Below are positions 43,929-52,437 of a stretch of DNA of 64,000 bases, piece after piece. Each line of letters starts with the position of its first letter. Position 1 is the first letter of the stretch. The notes below the pieces were generated by a model. It was not told where the DNA came from and did no database searches. It saw nothing but the letters and a program-made list of their open reading frames with translations. The stretch covers positions 25,191 through 89,190 of the forward strand of contig PNJQ01000004.1 of NCBI GenBank assembly GCA_013821985.1, in the 5' to 3' direction. The stretch comes from Opitutus sp. Lineage in GTDB: Bacteria; Verrucomicrobiota; Verrucomicrobiia; Opitutales; Opitutaceae. The position numbers and the translations under genes are program-made.

Positions 43929-44813
43929 ATGTCGTGCGCGCGCCGGAACAAATTCTTTTATCTGCCGCTCGACAGCGCCGATATCCGCCGCGAACTCTAC
44001 GTCACCGGTTGGGGCTGCGCGATTTACGCACCCGGCGAAAGCTACCCGCACGCCGGGCACCCCGCCGACTACGACTTTCGCTGGGAACGAGGACGGAAGC
44101 TCGGCGATTTCGCCATCGTGCTAATCTCCACCGGTGCGGGCGAATACGAGGATCGACACCTCGGCCGAGTCGAGTGGATTGCTGGCGAGGTGTTGCTGCT
44201 CCCCCCTGGGCATTGGCACCGCTACCGTCCGGCGCGCGACTCCGGCTGGACCGAGGAATGGTGCACCTTGAATGGTGAGTATTTGCACCGCCTGCGCGCG
44301 AAGGGCATTTTCCCGCGCGCCGCGCAATTGCGACGACTCAGCAATCCTTCGCAATGTCGGCGCGCATTAGCGCAATTGCGCGCGAGCGCCTCGAAAAACA
44401 GCCTGCTGGTCGAGAGCCGCGTCTTCGAAGTGCTCGCGCACGCGCTGGAAGATCGGGCGTCAGAGGTCGGGCACGTCGGGCCGCAGGTGACGGGCGAACC
44501 CGTGGTCGATCGGGCCCTCGAGTTCATTTGGTTGAACAGCCATCGCCCGCTGACCGCGGCGAGCGTCGCGCGCGAAACGGGCACCACACTCCGGACGCTC
44601 GAACGACATTTCGAGACGTCGCACGAACGCAGCCCTGGCCAGGAACTCCGCTGGTGTCGCGCGCAGCGTGCGATCGTCATGCTCCGCGAGAACCAAATGA
44701 GCGTGAAGGAAATTGGCTACGCCTGCGGCTTCGGCGGTGCCAAGGGCCTCGCCCGCGCGCTGCGCGCCCTCTACGCGCGCACGGCAGCGTCCTATCGGGC
44801 CCAAAGGCCCTGA
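43929..44813 (+). CDS. AraC-family regulator of the second methyltransferase operon
   Basis: The 294-residue protein has an N-terminal cupin sensor (PGESYPHAGHPADYDFRWER, then VLLLPPGHWHRYRPA) and C-terminal tandem HTH motifs (VARETGTTLRTLERHFETSH, IGYACGFGGAKGLARALRAL). Its sensor resembles that of the rhamnose-operon AraC, hinting at a sugar-like ligand. The upstream part of the open frame is low-quality sequence, so ATG 43929 is chosen. It converges on the O-demethylase-like operon. Confidence 0.8.
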   Translation: MSCARRNKFFYLPLDSADIRRELYVTGWGCAIYAPGESYPHAGHPADYDFRWERGRKLGDFAIVLISTGAGEYEDRHLGRVEWIAGEVLLLPPGHWHRYRPARDSGWTEEWCTLNGEYLHRLRAKGIFPRAAQLRRLSNPSQCRRALAQLRASASKNSLLVESRVFEVLAHALEDRASEVGHVGPQVTGEPVVDRALEFIWLNSHRPLTAASVARETGTTLRTLERHFETSHERSPGQELRWCRAQRAIVMLRENQMSVKEIGYACGFGGAKGLARALRALYARTAASYRAQRP

Positions 44814-44863
44814 GGTCGTTCCCCCTGGAACCGCCCACGCACGTAGTCCCCGCGGTCGGAATT

Positions 44864-45208
44864 TCAGGCCGCGGGCATCTCAAGGATGAGTTGGCCGGCC
44901 TCGACGCGCAGGTGCGCCCCAAGTTTCTCACCGGCCTCATCGAGGGCCGCGCGCAGCATGGCGACTGGGTCGCGACTCACCTGCAAACGACGCATGAGCC
45001 CCTCCCCTTTGCGCGTTCCCCACGTCAAAGTGACCTTCAGTCCGCGGCGCTTGGCGGAGAACTTCGTGCCGTCGGGCAGCGCGACGCCCGCCTTCAACGG
45101 CTTCAGGTAGGCGTCGACATAATGCACACCGACCCCGGAACGGTCGTTTTTCTCGGGCCGCAGCTGCTCGGCGGCAGCCGCGTTTTCGGGACAGAGCGGG
45201 ATTTTCAT
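44864..45208 (-). CDS. Unknown protein at the end of the corrinoid operon, 114 aa
   Basis: I do not recognise this protein. It is soluble, beta-rich at its centre (TKFSAKRRGLKVTLTWGTRK) with a C-terminal helix-strand unit (LRAALDEAGEKLGAHLRVEA), and has one early Cys. Its start overlaps the preceding unknown gene by four bases, so it is coupled to the corrinoid operon. Being last in a chain of activator genes, it may help corrinoid reactivation; this is inference from position. Confidence 0.65.
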   Translation of the reverse strand: MKIPLCPENAAAAEQLRPEKNDRSGVGVHYVDAYLKPLKAGVALPDGTKFSAKRRGLKVTLTWGTRKGEGLMRRLQVSRDPVAMLRAALDEAGEKLGAHLRVEAGQLILEMPAA

Positions 45209-45663
45209 GGAGAGGAAAGTTGGAGCGTGAAGTGGATCGTCTGCAGCACGGCGCGCCACTTGTGCGCCCGGGACGCATCGGCGCAAAGGCAGCCATCCGG
45301 GGAAGTGGCCGGCGACCACGCGAGTGCCTCCGCCAACGGTTGGCCCAGCAACGGCGCGTCGCCTGCCACCGTCGCCGTCCAGCGCGCGTAATCGGATCGG
45401 GCCGCGCATTGCTCGCGGTGATTCATATCGTGCGGCGCCGGCTCGCACGCGAGGGCTTGCAGCCGATGTTGCTCGAGCCCACTCGACAGACTCACCCGAT
45501 AGTGCAGGAGAAACGGGATGTTCCCGCAGGTGCTACCCTCGAGGACGAAGAGCGCTTCCCACCCGCCGTCCGAGCGGGGCGTCAGCGTCAGATTCTCCGC
45601 GCTCCAGCGGCGCAGCGCGCGCACCGGAAAACCGTAACTGGTGGCCGGCAGTGGGGAGTTCAT
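45205..45663 (-). CDS. Unknown protein in the corrinoid operon, 152 aa
   Basis: I do not recognise this protein. It is soluble and contains five Cys residues, among them a CLC pair near the end (DGCLCADASRAHKW) and single Cys in GSTCGNIPF and ALACEPAPHD, suggesting a possible metal or cluster site. It overlaps the MetH-activation-like gene upstream and the 114-residue unknown downstream by four bases each. Its operon points to corrinoid methyl transfer. Confidence 0.65.
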   Translation of the reverse strand: MNSPLPATSYGFPVRALRRWSAENLTLTPRSDGGWEALFVLEGSTCGNIPFLLHYRVSLSSGLEQHRLQALACEPAPHDMNHREQCAARSDYARWTATVAGDAPLLGQPLAEALAWSPATSPDGCLCADASRAHKWRAVLQTIHFTLQLSSP

Positions 45664-46220
45664 TGCCGCACCTCCGGCAGCGCGCACACGGCGAGTTGCG
45701 ATTTTTTCGGCCACAACATTCCCGACGCCAACGCCTCAAGCGAGCCCGGCACCGTGAGGCGCCGCCGCAGAGACGCGAGCAGGAGGACGTTCTCTTCGAT
45801 GGGCCAGCCGGGGTAGCCGGGACAAAAATGCTTCACCGCCCCGAGCCGCAGGCGCGCCGCCCTCAGCAACGAATCGACCGCCGCCGCGGCATAGCACTCG
45901 AGGAAATAGTAGCGGTCCGGACGATCTTGCGCCCATTCCTCGGCCGCCGCCGTTTCGGCTTCGGGTCCGGCGCTGACGGCCACAATCACGAGTTCGGTCT
46001 CACCGGAGAAGCGCGGCCGCAGCCACTCGTGCAGTTCGCGGTCGCCGGTAACGGCGCACGACCACGGGCGACCATGCTCGGCGAACCACGCGCGCACCCA
46101 CTGCTCCGCCGCAGACAGCTCGCCCTCGAAAGGGCGGTGCATCGGAAAACGCAGAAAGCGCTTCAGGACGGCATCGTCCACCGCCGGCGGGACGCACGGT
46201 TCGCTCCACAGGATGCTCAT
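45660..46220 (-). CDS. MetH activation domain-like protein
   Basis: The 186-residue protein resembles the S-adenosylmethionine-binding reactivation domain of cobalamin methionine synthase. The key segment FCPGYPGWPIEENVLLLASL matches the PGYPxxP signature, and SGMLWPKKSQLAVCAL matches the following SxMxxPxKS strand. In MetH this domain donates a methyl from SAM to inactive cob(II)alamin. As a stand-alone protein coupled to a RACE activator gene it could add a SAM-dependent step. Start ATG 46220 overlaps the RACE stop. Confidence 0.72.
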   Translation of the reverse strand: MSILWSEPCVPPAVDDAVLKRFLRFPMHRPFEGELSAAEQWVRAWFAEHGRPWSCAVTGDRELHEWLRPRFSGETELVIVAVSAGPEAETAAAEEWAQDRPDRYYFLECYAAAAVDSLLRAARLRLGAVKHFCPGYPGWPIEENVLLLASLRRRLTVPGSLEALASGMLWPKKSQLAVCALPEVRQ

Positions 46221-47875
46221 GACAACACCTCCGGCCGGGCCGGACCGACGGGGGACAAATAGCATCCCGAGACAAAGTGATCGAAGAATTGCGGATCGGT
46301 TTCCAATTGCACGTGGCCGATCCCGCGAACGAGTTGCTCCAACTCGCGCCGCCGTGAAAGCGAGAGGAGCGCGATCGTGGCGCCCTCGATTGCGGCGTTG
46401 CCGACCGTGATGATCCTTTCGTCCGGCAAATCCGGAATCAGTCCGATGCGGCGCGCGGCCGCGCTATCGAGGTGCCGTCCGAATCCGCCCGCCAGGTAGA
46501 GCCGGTCGATCGAATCGAGAGCCACGCCATAATGCTTCGCGACGATCACGAGGCCGGCGATGTTCGCCGCCTTCGCCTGCGCGAGTTCGTTCACGTCACT
46601 CTCGTGAAAGGCGATGCCCCGTTGCACGTCGACGAGGAACGCCTCGGTGCCATCCACAAACCGTCCGAGTTCGTTCAGGCGACCGATGCGCCGCAACTCG
46701 CCGAGGAGGTCGACCAATCCCGAACCGCAGATGCCTTCGGGGGCCACGTTGCCGATCACCTCGCGTTCGCACACTGCGCCGTGCTCGTCCAACGCGAGGT
46801 GCGCGATGGCGCCATCAAGTCCCGGCATCCCGCAGCGGATGGCGCGCCCTTCGAACGCCGGGCCGGCTGGGCAGGAGGCTGCGAGCAGCTTCTGACGATT
46901 ACCGAGGAAGAGTTCCGTGTTGGTGCCGATATCCATGATCGCCACCAATTCGTCCGACCGGTGCGGCACCAGAGCGAGCAGGCACGCCGCCGCATCAGCC
47001 CCGACATGCGCGCTGACCAGAGGCAGTCCGTAGACCCGCGCGGCGGGATGCAGCGGCAGGCGCAGCGATTTCGCCGTGGCCTCCACGGCCGTCGTCGCGC
47101 GGCGTCCTTCGCGATATTCCTGTTCAGTGGAAGACCAATATGGCTTTTGCCCGATGCTGCGGACATCGAGGCCGAAGAAGAGGTCGCGCATGGTGGAGTT
47201 GCCGGCCACGACGAGTTCGAAGATCGATTCGGCGGGAACAGGCAGCTCCGCGATCGCCCGGGAAAGATACCCGCGCAACGTGCGCTGCAGCAGACGCCCG
47301 GGGTGATCCGTATCGTATTGGATGCGGGCCATCACGTCCGTGCCGCCGAAGCGTTGCGGGTTTTCGAACGCGGACGTCGCGACCACAGTTCCCGTCTCGA
47401 GGTCTACGCAACGCACCACCACGGTGGTCGTGCCGAGGTCCATCGCCAGCCCGTGCAGCGGACCGCGGCCGCGCGCGATCTCGTGACCGTCGAGCAGAAT
47501 GCGATCGCCGTCGCGTCTCACAGCCGGGTCCGGCCGCTCGAGTCTCGCCGCGGCCGGCAGCATGACTGCCGCTTGTTCGACGCGCAGCGCGGCGCGGCGC
47601 AACGCGTGAGCTTCGATGGCCGCCTCTGCAGGGGCGGATGGCACCAGCCGTGTGCAGCAGGAGAGACGGAAACTCCCGGAGAGGTGTTGCTCCTCCGCCG
47701 AACGCGGCGTGAGCCATTGTTCCCCGGACGCAATTTCGACGAGGCACTCGCGGCACTTGCCCTGTCCGCGACACGATGAGGGCACGGGCGCACCGGCCCG
47801 CGCCGCCGCCGCGAACAGTGATTCGCCCGGCGCCAGCGCGCTCGTCATTCCGTTTAATCGCAGTTCGGCGGACAT
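46217..47875 (-). CDS. RACE protein, ATP-dependent reductive activator of corrinoid enzymes (RamA/AE-like)
   Basis: The 552-residue protein has an N-terminal [2Fe-2S] domain (C35, C41, C44 and C73/C74: SSCRGQGKCRECLVEI) and a C-terminal ASKHA ATPase (GLAMDLGTTTVVVR, IMDIGTNTELFLGN, LAGGFGRHLD; DUF4445 type). RACE proteins reduce inactive cob(II)alamin to cob(I)alamin at the cost of ATP in O-demethylase and methylamine systems. It starts three bases after the amidohydrolase stop. Its presence means the corrinoid proteins here work by cob(I)/methyl-cob(III) cycling. Confidence 0.92.
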   Translation of the reverse strand: MSAELRLNGMTSALAPGESLFAAAARAGAPVPSSCRGQGKCRECLVEIASGEQWLTPRSAEEQHLSGSFRLSCCTRLVPSAPAEAAIEAHALRRAALRVEQAAVMLPAAARLERPDPAVRRDGDRILLDGHEIARGRGPLHGLAMDLGTTTVVVRCVDLETGTVVATSAFENPQRFGGTDVMARIQYDTDHPGRLLQRTLRGYLSRAIAELPVPAESIFELVVAGNSTMRDLFFGLDVRSIGQKPYWSSTEQEYREGRRATTAVEATAKSLRLPLHPAARVYGLPLVSAHVGADAAACLLALVPHRSDELVAIMDIGTNTELFLGNRQKLLAASCPAGPAFEGRAIRCGMPGLDGAIAHLALDEHGAVCEREVIGNVAPEGICGSGLVDLLGELRRIGRLNELGRFVDGTEAFLVDVQRGIAFHESDVNELAQAKAANIAGLVIVAKHYGVALDSIDRLYLAGGFGRHLDSAAARRIGLIPDLPDERIITVGNAAIEGATIALLSLSRRRELEQLVRGIGHVQLETDPQFFDHFVSGCYLSPVGPARPEVLS

Positions 47876-47878
47876 CGG

Positions 47879-49156
47879 CTACATTCCTCCCCCATCGACA
47901 TTCTCTTCTCTGGCGGGATAAACAGTGCCGTCGCAATACACGGTGGCAGGTGATCGCAGGTGACGCACGGAATCGAGCACGGGCGCAGCGGTGATCAGGA
48001 AACGCGGCGCCGCGCCGGCGCGCAGCACGCCGAGCGGCTCTTCGAAACCGAGCCGTTGGCCTGCATCGCCGGTGACCGACTGCAGGACGCGCGTGGCCGA
48101 AAGTCCCGCGCGCTCCATCAACTCCAATTCCCAGAGCAGGCCGTGTCCGTGCGCGACGCCATGGGAGCCGGCATCGCTGCCGGCGACAATGCGGACGCCG
48201 AGCGTCGCGGCGGCAGCGAGGTGGGCGGCATGCGCGTCGAGGATGCGTCGCAGATTGTCGCGCACCCGGTCGCTCCAGCCGAGCGCGGCGGCGTGCTCGA
48301 ATTGGAACTGCACGGGCGCGAACGTCGGGACCCAGGCGATATCGTGATCCCGGAGCTGCGCGAGCTGATCGCGGTCGATAAAGAAACCGTGCTCGATGGT
48401 GTCCACCCGGGCGGCGATGCAGTTCGACACGCCGTCGTGACCCGAACAGTGGATCATCGCCTGGCGTCCGTGCGCGTGCGCTGCCGCCACGGCCCGCACG
48501 AGTTCGTCGGCCGGCATCTGCGGCTTGGCGGTGACGGCGCCCTGCTCGAAGTTGATGATGCCAGTGGCGAGGAGCTTGATGTGGCGTGCTCCGTCGGCCA
48601 CGCGGGCGGCAACCGCGGCCTCAATGCCACCATGCTCCTGGAGCGGGAGCGCCATGAAGCTGCCGTATCTTCCCTGATGGTGAATCGCAGCGCCGGGACT
48701 GTCCACGTAGGGCATCGCGCCGCGAGCCGGCGACCGGTAGCGGCGCTGCAAGGCCAGGCCGACGCCGTTGCGATCGCCCGCGTCGCGCACTGCCACGACG
48801 CCGAGCCGGATCAGCCGCTCGAGGCGCGCCTCCGCCCGGGTGAGCAGTTCGCCATCGGAAAGTTTCAGGGACTCGGCGCGCTTCGTCGGATCAAGTTCAC
48901 CGCCCTCAAGGAAAAGATGGCCGTGCGCCTCGATCAAACCGGGCAACGCCGTGTGCCCCGGCAGGTGAAGGTTGGGCGCAGACTGGCCCGCAGCGACGAG
49001 TTGCGCGGGTGGCTCGCCTCCGACGTGCAGGATCCGCTCGCGATCGAAAACCAAGTGGACGTCGCGGTGCACGGCGAATCCGTCGAACAGCGTGCCCAGC
49101 CGCAGCCAATGCGGGCTGGCGCCGAGCGGCGCGGTCGTCGGCAAGGTGCGCGTCAT
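47879..49156 (-). CDS. Amidohydrolase-superfamily metal-dependent hydrolase
   Basis: The 425-residue TIM-barrel hydrolase resembles imidazolonepropionase and prolidase-like amidohydrolases. Metal ligands are visible: H78-x-H80 in IEAHGHLFLE, a candidate Lys in ARHIKLLATG, His in MIHCSGHDG and EHGFF, and Asp in AGSDAGSHG. It would cleave an amide, ester or cyclic C-N bond. Its position between the pterin methyltransferase and RACE genes, with a four-base overlap, suggests it trims the demethylated substrate, but the substrate is unknown. Confidence 0.8.
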   Translation of the reverse strand: MTRTLPTTAPLGASPHWLRLGTLFDGFAVHRDVHLVFDRERILHVGGEPPAQLVAAGQSAPNLHLPGHTALPGLIEAHGHLFLEGGELDPTKRAESLKLSDGELLTRAEARLERLIRLGVVAVRDAGDRNGVGLALQRRYRSPARGAMPYVDSPGAAIHHQGRYGSFMALPLQEHGGIEAAVAARVADGARHIKLLATGIINFEQGAVTAKPQMPADELVRAVAAAHAHGRQAMIHCSGHDGVSNCIAARVDTIEHGFFIDRDQLAQLRDHDIAWVPTFAPVQFQFEHAAALGWSDRVRDNLRRILDAHAAHLAAAATLGVRIVAGSDAGSHGVAHGHGLLWELELMERAGLSATRVLQSVTGDAGQRLGFEEPLGVLRAGAAPRFLITAAPVLDSVRHLRSPATVYCDGTVYPAREENVDGGGM

Positions 49157-50088
49157 GGTTCCTGATAGGCCGAGCAGATCTCCATGATGGCGGCGGCTTG
49201 ACGGAAGCCGGCCTCCTCGGCGGATTCGCCCGCGGCGGCCCGTCCGGTCTCGAGCGCGGCGGCGAGTTGCGCGACGAGCGGATCGTCTTCCGGGAGCGGA
49301 ATGGAATTCGCCTCGACGTTCGCGAGCGCGAAATCCAGTCCCACCCGCGCCCCCAGGGTAAGGTAGGCGCGCTCGAGGAGTGCCTTCGAGGCCTTGGGTG
49401 TGCCCCAGGCGAAATTGGAAAGTCCCACGGAAAAATGCAGGCCGCGCAGGTGCGGATCGCCGCTGCAGAGGCGCATCGTGTCCAGACCGATGTTGACGAG
49501 CCCGTAAGTGTCCGCGCCCACGGGCGCGAGGCCGGGATCGACGATGATGTCGTCGAGCGTGCGGTTCGCTTGCGTGACCAGCAGCTCGGCGAATCGTTTG
49601 ACGGTTTCGTAGCTTTGCTGCGGATCGAGACTCTGCGCGGAGCCGCCATCAGGCTTGAAGCACTCCGAGGCCATCACGATGCAGCGCATGTCGTGCTCGC
49701 GGATGAGTTCGACCATCGCGGGCAAATCCTGGCGCGATGCCGCGAGTGAATTGAAGACGGGCTTGCCGCGGCAGCGCGAGCGGTCGAACGCGCGCAGCGC
49801 GACGCGGTGGTAGGCGATATTGGGATTGTCGAAACTGAGCGGGACGTCGGTCGCTTCCTGAATGGCGGGAATAACCTTCGGAAGAAACTCGAGCATTTCC
49901 TCGGTGCGCACGGAAACACGCTGCGTGCCGTCGATGTTGAGGTTCACGACCTCGGCTCCGGCATCGGATTGGAGCCGGGCGAGCTCTTGAAATCCTGCGA
50001 GGTCGCGGGTCTCCCAAGCCCGACGGGCGCGGGCGTAGGCGTTGTTGATCAATTCGCCGATGACGCGAATGCGAGGCGGACAGTTCAT
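49153..50088 (-). CDS. Tetrahydrofolate:corrinoid methyltransferase (DHPS-like MTII)
   Basis: The 311-residue TIM barrel belongs to the pterin-binding family (AcsE/MtvA/MetH pterin domain). IRVIGELINNAYAR, DAGAEVVNLNIDGT, PLSFDNPNI, VFNSLAASRQ and DDIIVDPGLAPVGAD follow the family strands. It would move the methyl from the corrinoid protein to tetrahydrofolate, producing methyl-THF for the MTHFR encoded just upstream; it overlaps that gene by four bases. Confidence 0.88.
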   Translation of the reverse strand: MNCPPRIRVIGELINNAYARARRAWETRDLAGFQELARLQSDAGAEVVNLNIDGTQRVSVRTEEMLEFLPKVIPAIQEATDVPLSFDNPNIAYHRVALRAFDRSRCRGKPVFNSLAASRQDLPAMVELIREHDMRCIVMASECFKPDGGSAQSLDPQQSYETVKRFAELLVTQANRTLDDIIVDPGLAPVGADTYGLVNIGLDTMRLCSGDPHLRGLHFSVGLSNFAWGTPKASKALLERAYLTLGARVGLDFALANVEANSIPLPEDDPLVAQLAAALETGRAAAGESAEEAGFRQAAAIMEICSAYQEP

Positions 50089-51737
50089 GGTGAAGGTGAG
50101 TTGAGCGCGGTCGGCGGCGGACACGAAGTGGACAGTGGCGGTCCGTCGCCGCGGCCGGTGACGGGCACCGGAACGGCAGCAACGGGGACGGAAAGCGGGT
50201 GAGCCAGGTGATCGCGGCCTTGCCAGACGTTGGCCCAGCTTGAAGTGCCGCGAAGCGCCTGGTTCTGGATGACGGGCGAATGGGCGAGCAGCTGATCGGC
50301 GCGTCCCTCGTGATTGAGCCGGTCATAGGCGCGCGCCCAGATGCATTCGAAATCGCCCACCTCGCACTTGCCGTCGCGCGTGCCGCCGCAGGGGCCGTTG
50401 CGCTGGTTCTTGGCGCAGGCCGACTCGGGGCAGAGGAACGCGATGTCGGCCAAGGAGCAGTCGCCGCAATCTTGGCAGCCGAACAACGCGACCTTGCTCG
50501 CGTGCTCGGTGACGCGCAGGAGTTTCGGGCCTTGCAACGGATCACGCGCGGCGCTCGTGATCTTGCGTCCCAGGTTCCACAACCCACGGCCGGGGGCGAA
50601 AAGGGCGGCGTGCATCACCTTCGAGAAGCGGTAAGTGAAAGTGATGTTTCGCGACGAGGGACGCGCGCGCGAGGCAAGCGCTGCCGCGCTCGGTCGGGAA
50701 GCATCCGCCAGTCCGGTCGCCTCGTCCTCGGCGTAGAGAAAAAATTCACCGGGGCGGTTGAAACGGATCTCGCGGGCGAAAGCGCGCCATGCGTCGGCTC
50801 CGTAGGAATCGGCGAGCGCCAGGATCGCATCGAGGTCGGCGCGCGCATGGATGCCGCCGATGTAGGCGCCGCGGTAACCGAGACCGCGGAAGATCGCGAG
50901 TTGCCGGGCGGCGAGTTCGATGAACCACGCCCGGCCGCGATCGGGTTCGGCGGCTTTCGCGGCACAGAGCGCGGCGAGCTCATCCGAAATCACGACGCCG
51001 GGAATCCGCTGGTCACGAAAAAGACGGGCGACACCGGGGTTGAGCAGGTAAACGTTGCCGATCAGCGGCACGTGCCCCCACCCGCGCTCGCGCAGCCACG
51101 CGATGAGCTCGTGCGACTTCCGCGAATCGTAGCCGATCTGGTTGATGATCCAGCGGGCGCCGCACTGGAGTTTCTTTTCCAGTTTGAGCAACTGCGGCAC
51201 GACCTCGTTCTCGTGCAGCTTAAAATTAGTGACGACGCAGGAGGGAAAGAATTCCGTGGCGGCGAGCCGCGCGGTTTTTTTGGCACCCGGTCGCGTGACA
51301 TCGAGTCCGGCGTTGAGGTGCGCCAGCAGCGTGAGCAGGCCCACCGAGTCGATATCGAAGACGGGCTTCCCGCCGCCCGCGAGACCGGCGCCCGGATAGT
51401 CGCCGGAGAGCACGAGCAGATTGTGGAGCCCCTCGCTCGCGAGGTGCCACACCTCGGACTCGAGCGCGTTGCGATTGAAATCCTTGCAGGAGAGATGAAC
51501 GACGACGTCGCGACCGGCGGCGCGCACCAGGCGCGCGAGCGCGGCGGGCGCGAGCTGAGGATTGCCGCCTGCGTTGTCGGTGAAGGAAACCCAGTCCACC
51601 CGCTCGTGCGCGGCGAGTTCCTCCGCGAAACCGACGGTGCGGGCCGCGCGCGTCTCGGTGACGGTGCCGCGCGTGGAGACCAGTTCGACGCCGAGGAGGA
51701 AGTCGGCGGTGTGCTCGAGTTTTTCGCGCAGCGTCAT
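50085..51737 (-). CDS. Methylenetetrahydrofolate reductase with C-terminal Cys-cluster domain (MetF-MTHFR_C)
   Basis: The 550-residue protein has a MetF TIM barrel (about 1-320) and a C-terminal domain with eight Cys (421, 424, 427, 436, 441, 450, 458, 465) in GCQDCGDCSLADIAFLCPES and what follows. This MTHFR_C domain is separate (MetV) in acetogens and probably holds an Fe-S or zinc site. Here it would oxidise methyl-THF to methylene-THF, or run in reverse. A Pro-rich tail of about 35 residues is unusual. It lies 30 bases after the corrinoid protein gene. Confidence 0.88.
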   Translation of the reverse strand: MTLREKLEHTADFLLGVELVSTRGTVTETRAARTVGFAEELAAHERVDWVSFTDNAGGNPQLAPAALARLVRAAGRDVVVHLSCKDFNRNALESEVWHLASEGLHNLLVLSGDYPGAGLAGGGKPVFDIDSVGLLTLLAHLNAGLDVTRPGAKKTARLAATEFFPSCVVTNFKLHENEVVPQLLKLEKKLQCGARWIINQIGYDSRKSHELIAWLRERGWGHVPLIGNVYLLNPGVARLFRDQRIPGVVISDELAALCAAKAAEPDRGRAWFIELAARQLAIFRGLGYRGAYIGGIHARADLDAILALADSYGADAWRAFAREIRFNRPGEFFLYAEDEATGLADASRPSAAALASRARPSSRNITFTYRFSKVMHAALFAPGRGLWNLGRKITSAARDPLQGPKLLRVTEHASKVALFGCQDCGDCSLADIAFLCPESACAKNQRNGPCGGTRDGKCEVGDFECIWARAYDRLNHEGRADQLLAHSPVIQNQALRGTSSWANVWQGRDHLAHPLSVPVAAVPVPVTGRGDGPPLSTSCPPPTALNSPSP

Positions 51738-51767
51738 GGTCGGGTCGCGCGGCGGAGCCGCGCAAGT

Positions 51768-52412
51768 TCAGGCGGCAGACATAAATTTGAGGAAGAGTTC
51801 AACGCTGCTGGGAGCATCGGCGCCGTAGCCGTCGGCGCCAATTTCGTCGGCGAACATACGGTTCACCGGGGCGCCGCCGATCGCAATCTTCGTCGAGGCC
51901 AGATCCGGGTGCTTCTGAAACTCATCGATCACCACCTTCATGTAGGGCATCGTCGTCGTGAGAAGGGCGCTCATGCCCACAATATCGGCCCGGTGCTCGC
52001 GCGCCGCAGCTAGGTAGCGCTCGACTGGCTGGTCAACGCCGAGGTCAACCACCTTGAAGCCCGCGCCTTCAGCCATCATGCAGACAAGATTCTTCCCGAT
52101 GTCATGCAGATCGCCTTTGACGGTGCCGATGACGAGCGTGCCGCGCGGCGGATTCTTGGCGGCATCCGCCGTGAGCAACGGTTTGAGAATGGCGAGACCG
52201 GCCTTCATCGCACGGGCGGCGACCAGCACCTCGGGGACGTAGAGGATGGAATATTTGAAGTCCTCGCCAACGACGGACATGCCCGCAATCAAGCCCTCGT
52301 TAAGCACTTCATCGACCGGACGCCCTTCATCGATGGCTTCGCGGACCAGCCGTTCCACTTCCTTGGCGTTCCCTTCGTAGAGGAATTGATTGAGGGCGGC
52401 GTAATCGGGCAT
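51768..52412 (-). CDS. Methyltransferase cognate corrinoid protein 2
   Basis: The 214-residue protein has a helical cap (1-88) and a B12-binding domain with DLHDIGKNL (D101, H103, G106), SALLTTTMPYM and GGAPVNRMF. It is closely similar in layout to corrinoid protein 1. It follows the UroD-family methyltransferase gene by 25 bases and is the central methyl carrier of the long operon. ATG 52412 gives the standard N-terminus. Confidence 0.93.
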   Translation of the reverse strand: MPDYAALNQFLYEGNAKEVERLVREAIDEGRPVDEVLNEGLIAGMSVVGEDFKYSILYVPEVLVAARAMKAGLAILKPLLTADAAKNPPRGTLVIGTVKGDLHDIGKNLVCMMAEGAGFKVVDLGVDQPVERYLAAAREHRADIVGMSALLTTTMPYMKVVIDEFQKHPDLASTKIAIGGAPVNRMFADEIGADGYGADAPSSVELFLKFMSAA

Positions 52413-52437
52413 GGGGAAAGGTGTCGGCTTTCGGGTC

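Noticed and set aside
50280..52013. Plus-strand open frame of 577 codons
   Set aside because: Antisense to the MTHFR and corrinoid protein genes; Glu/Gly/Arg-rich composition without any fold pattern.
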